Part shown: piece after piece, positions 7,142-8,312 of the stretch
How the letters are laid out: every line of letters starts with the position of its first letter
Numbering within the stretch: position 1 is the stretch's first letter
Origin: Acidobacteriota bacterium
GTDB taxonomy: Bacteria > Acidobacteriota > Terriglobia > Bryobacterales > Bryobacteraceae
Assembly: GCA_026394095.1 (NCBI GenBank)
Contig: JAPKYY010001067.1
Coordinates: 1-8,312 of the forward strand
Direction: 5' to 3'
DNA: 8,312 nucleotides
The notes under the pieces: model-generated
What the model was told of the DNA's origin: nothing
The model's input: the letters and a program-made list of their open reading frames with translations, nothing else
Database searches by the model: none
Made by a program: the position numbers and the translations under genes

Positions 7142-7969
7142 TTAGGCCTCGAGCTTCTGAGCAAGCTCAGCAGATACAGCGCGCAGCCCGGCCACATCGG
7201 CCGCCGTAGCAACTTCCGTTTCCGCTCCGCCCTTGTAATAACCCGCATTGCGCCAGGTCAGCTTCAGTCCCGAGAAACTCACACGCCCGCTGCCACGGCT
7301 TCCACCGCCACCAAGCGTATCGTCCTCAAGCAAAGCCAGCCCCTGGATGATCGTCGCGATCAGTTCCTTATCGGCTTCACAAAGCACGTCCAGCACAAGA
7401 CGCAGCTTGAAGCTCGCACCCGCCGGCACACGCTCAAGCGTACGCGCCTGGCTCTGGCTCGTGATACGGTCAATCGCCGATTCGCTCTTTACTTCCGTCA
7501 GCTCATCGTCAAGGCTCTCGCGCATCGGCGCTGTAATGCTGTCCAGATTGAGAGCCGCGTCATAAACCGTCAGACGCGCAGGCGTAATCGTGTTCTGGCT
7601 CAGCGCCTCACCCTCAACCCGTTCCACTCGTCCCGGAGCGCGGCCAAAGAGCAGGCAGATCTCGTCGCTCGGTGAGTCAGACGCGTGAATACGCACTTCC
7701 TGACCCTTGCGCTTGGAAACATAAACAAGCTGCTTCGGCGTAGCAAGTCCCATCGCCTGTTCGAGCAAAGAACGCAAGCGCCCACGCAGGCTCGAACCCG
7801 GTACATACGGGCGGCCAAACGCATCTTTAACAACAGGATTATCGGCCCCGCCGATTTCAAGTGTGCCTTTGCCGGCGCCAATGTGCAGGCCGGTCTGGCA
7901 TACCAGTTCGCCTTCAATCACGAGCTTGCCGAGGAAGCTCAGTTCGGTTTGTGCAGTATGTGAACTCAT
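7142..7969 (-). CDS. csm3: Type III-A CRISPR effector RAMP protein Csm3 (Cas7 family)
   Basis: Csm3 forms the helical backbone of the Csm complex on the crRNA and cuts bound target RNA at 6-nt intervals. The 275-residue product carries the hallmarks in order: QTGLHIGAG, then GADNPVVKD, whose Asp43 (codon 7841-7843) aligns with the catalytic Asp33 of the Streptococcus thermophilus protein. YVPGSSLRGRLRSLLE follows, then the thumb-like region TEVKSESAIDRITSQSQART (158-177) and the glycine-rich loop LGGGGSRGSGRVSF (219-232). It is longer than the roughly 220-residue streptococcal form, mainly by an N-terminal extension and a C-terminal Ala/Glu-rich tail (about 245-275). The start at 7969 has an AAGGGGA site overlapping the csm2 stop, 6 bases upstream. 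The frame is intact; target-RNA cleavage is expected. Confidence 0.95.
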   Translation of the reverse strand: MSSHTAQTELSFLGKLVIEGELVCQTGLHIGAGKGTLEIGGADNPVVKDAFGRPYVPGSSLRGRLRSLLEQAMGLATPKQLVYVSKRKGQEVRIHASDSPSDEICLLFGRAPGRVERVEGEALSQNTITPARLTVYDAALNLDSITAPMRESLDDELTEVKSESAIDRITSQSQARTLERVPAGASFKLRLVLDVLCEADKELIATIIQGLALLEDDTLGGGGSRGSGRVSFSGLKLTWRNAGYYKGGAETEVATAADVAGLRAVSAELAQKLEA

Positions 7970-7980
7970 GGAGGTTCCCC

Positions 7981-8312
7981 TTATTCGTTGTAGGCCACAA
8001 TGGCCTCGAAGAGATCGCGAAAACGTTCGTAGCCGCGCTGATCATTCTTGCGCGTCACCTGCAACAGCAGGCGCTCCAGCACGTCCAGGCTCCGCAGCCC
8101 GTGACGGGCAATCGTGTAAGCCAGACGTGCACGCAGCATGACAAACTCGTGCTGGCGTTCGCTCTCTACCGTACGGCAGGCGCGGCGAACCGCGTTATAA
8201 AAGCGGCGCAACTGGCTCTTGGTGCCAGAATCCATATCGCGCAAACGGGCCACAACCGCATGGGCCTGGTTATCGAGATACAGTGCATCTGCGATCAGTT
8301 TTTCGAGGTCGA
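7981..8312 (-). CDS. csm2: Type III-A CRISPR effector small subunit Csm2 (5' end outside window)
   Basis: Csm2 is the small helical subunit that packs along the crRNA-target duplex in the Csm complex. The visible 109 residues are all-helical and Arg-rich, with the family pattern TKSQLRRFYNAVRR, then FVMLRARLAYTIARHG, and the ending RFRDLFEAIVAYNE. A GTG at 8253 could serve as a start. However, the frame stays open to the window edge with coherent sequence (DLEKLIADALYLDNQ), and the usual Csm2 N-terminal helix would lie there, so the gene most likely begins beyond 8312. It is 11 bases upstream of csm3, in the usual csm2-csm3-csm4-csm5 order. In most III-A loci cas10 (csm1) precedes csm2, and would therefore lie just outside. 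Confidence 0.9.
   Translation of the reverse strand, partial: DLEKLIADALYLDNQAHAVVARLRDMDSGTKSQLRRFYNAVRRACRTVESERQHEFVMLRARLAYTIARHGLRSLDVLERLLLQVTRKNDQRGYERFRDLFEAIVAYNE

Noticed and set aside
8248..8253. GTG at 8253 as the csm2 start
   Set aside because: The frame remains open with plausible helical sequence to the window edge and no clear ribosome-binding site precedes the GTG; the true start is probably upstream.

Overview
The window reads as a stretch of a GC-rich bacterial chromosome, or a metagenomic contig from one. Genes lie on both strands, are packed tightly and prefer C or G at third codon positions. TPR proteins, an NtrY-like histidine kinase, a MocR regulator, an ExeA-type ATPase and a type III-A CRISPR effector operon together would suit an Acidobacteriota (Bryobacter/Solibacter-like) genome. 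That placement is an impression from gene style, not a demonstrated assignment. No tRNA, rRNA, insertion sequence or CRISPR array is visible.

Left part (1-2490): the 3' end of a sensor histidine kinase overlaps a small TPR protein gene on the plus strand. A larger TPR protein gene on the minus strand runs toward it, and the two share their last 7 bases. A 127-bp divergent spacer (2491-2617) follows. It holds a 24-bp-spaced direct repeat around TGGTGCCA that looks like an operator for the next gene.

Middle part (2618-4815): a MocR-type (GntR plus aminotransferase-like) regulator on the plus strand and an ExeA-like AAA+ ATPase on the minus strand meet tail to tail at a shared CTAG. Both are broken by an internal, out-of-frame deletion. 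The regulator has lost about 45 residues between YLRDSRG and the VYERFA region. The ATPase has lost the stretch carrying the front of its Walker A loop.

Right part (4859-8312): a minus-strand type III-A CRISPR-Cas effector operon in the order csm2-csm3-csm4-csm5. csm2 runs off the right edge, and cas10/csm1 would be expected beyond it. The genes are separated by 11 and 5 bases or overlap by one base, so they are probably co-transcribed and translationally coupled. Csm3 (backbone and target-RNA cleavage), Csm4 (crRNA 5'-end cap), Csm2 (small subunit) and Csm5 (3'-end cap) would build the Csm crRNA-guided complex with Cas10. The apparent target-cleavage aspartate of Csm3 is present. csm5 carries a one-base frameshift. 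Csm4 ends in an unusual acidic tail of four hexapeptide repeats. No csm6 or other cyclic-oligoadenylate effector follows csm5; the ATPase remnant sits there instead.

The most notable pattern is that three consecutive genes (MocR, exeA-like, csm5) each carry one frame-breaking lesion within about 2.1 kb, while genes on both sides are intact. This is either real local decay or a cluster of assembly errors, and only reads or relatives can tell.
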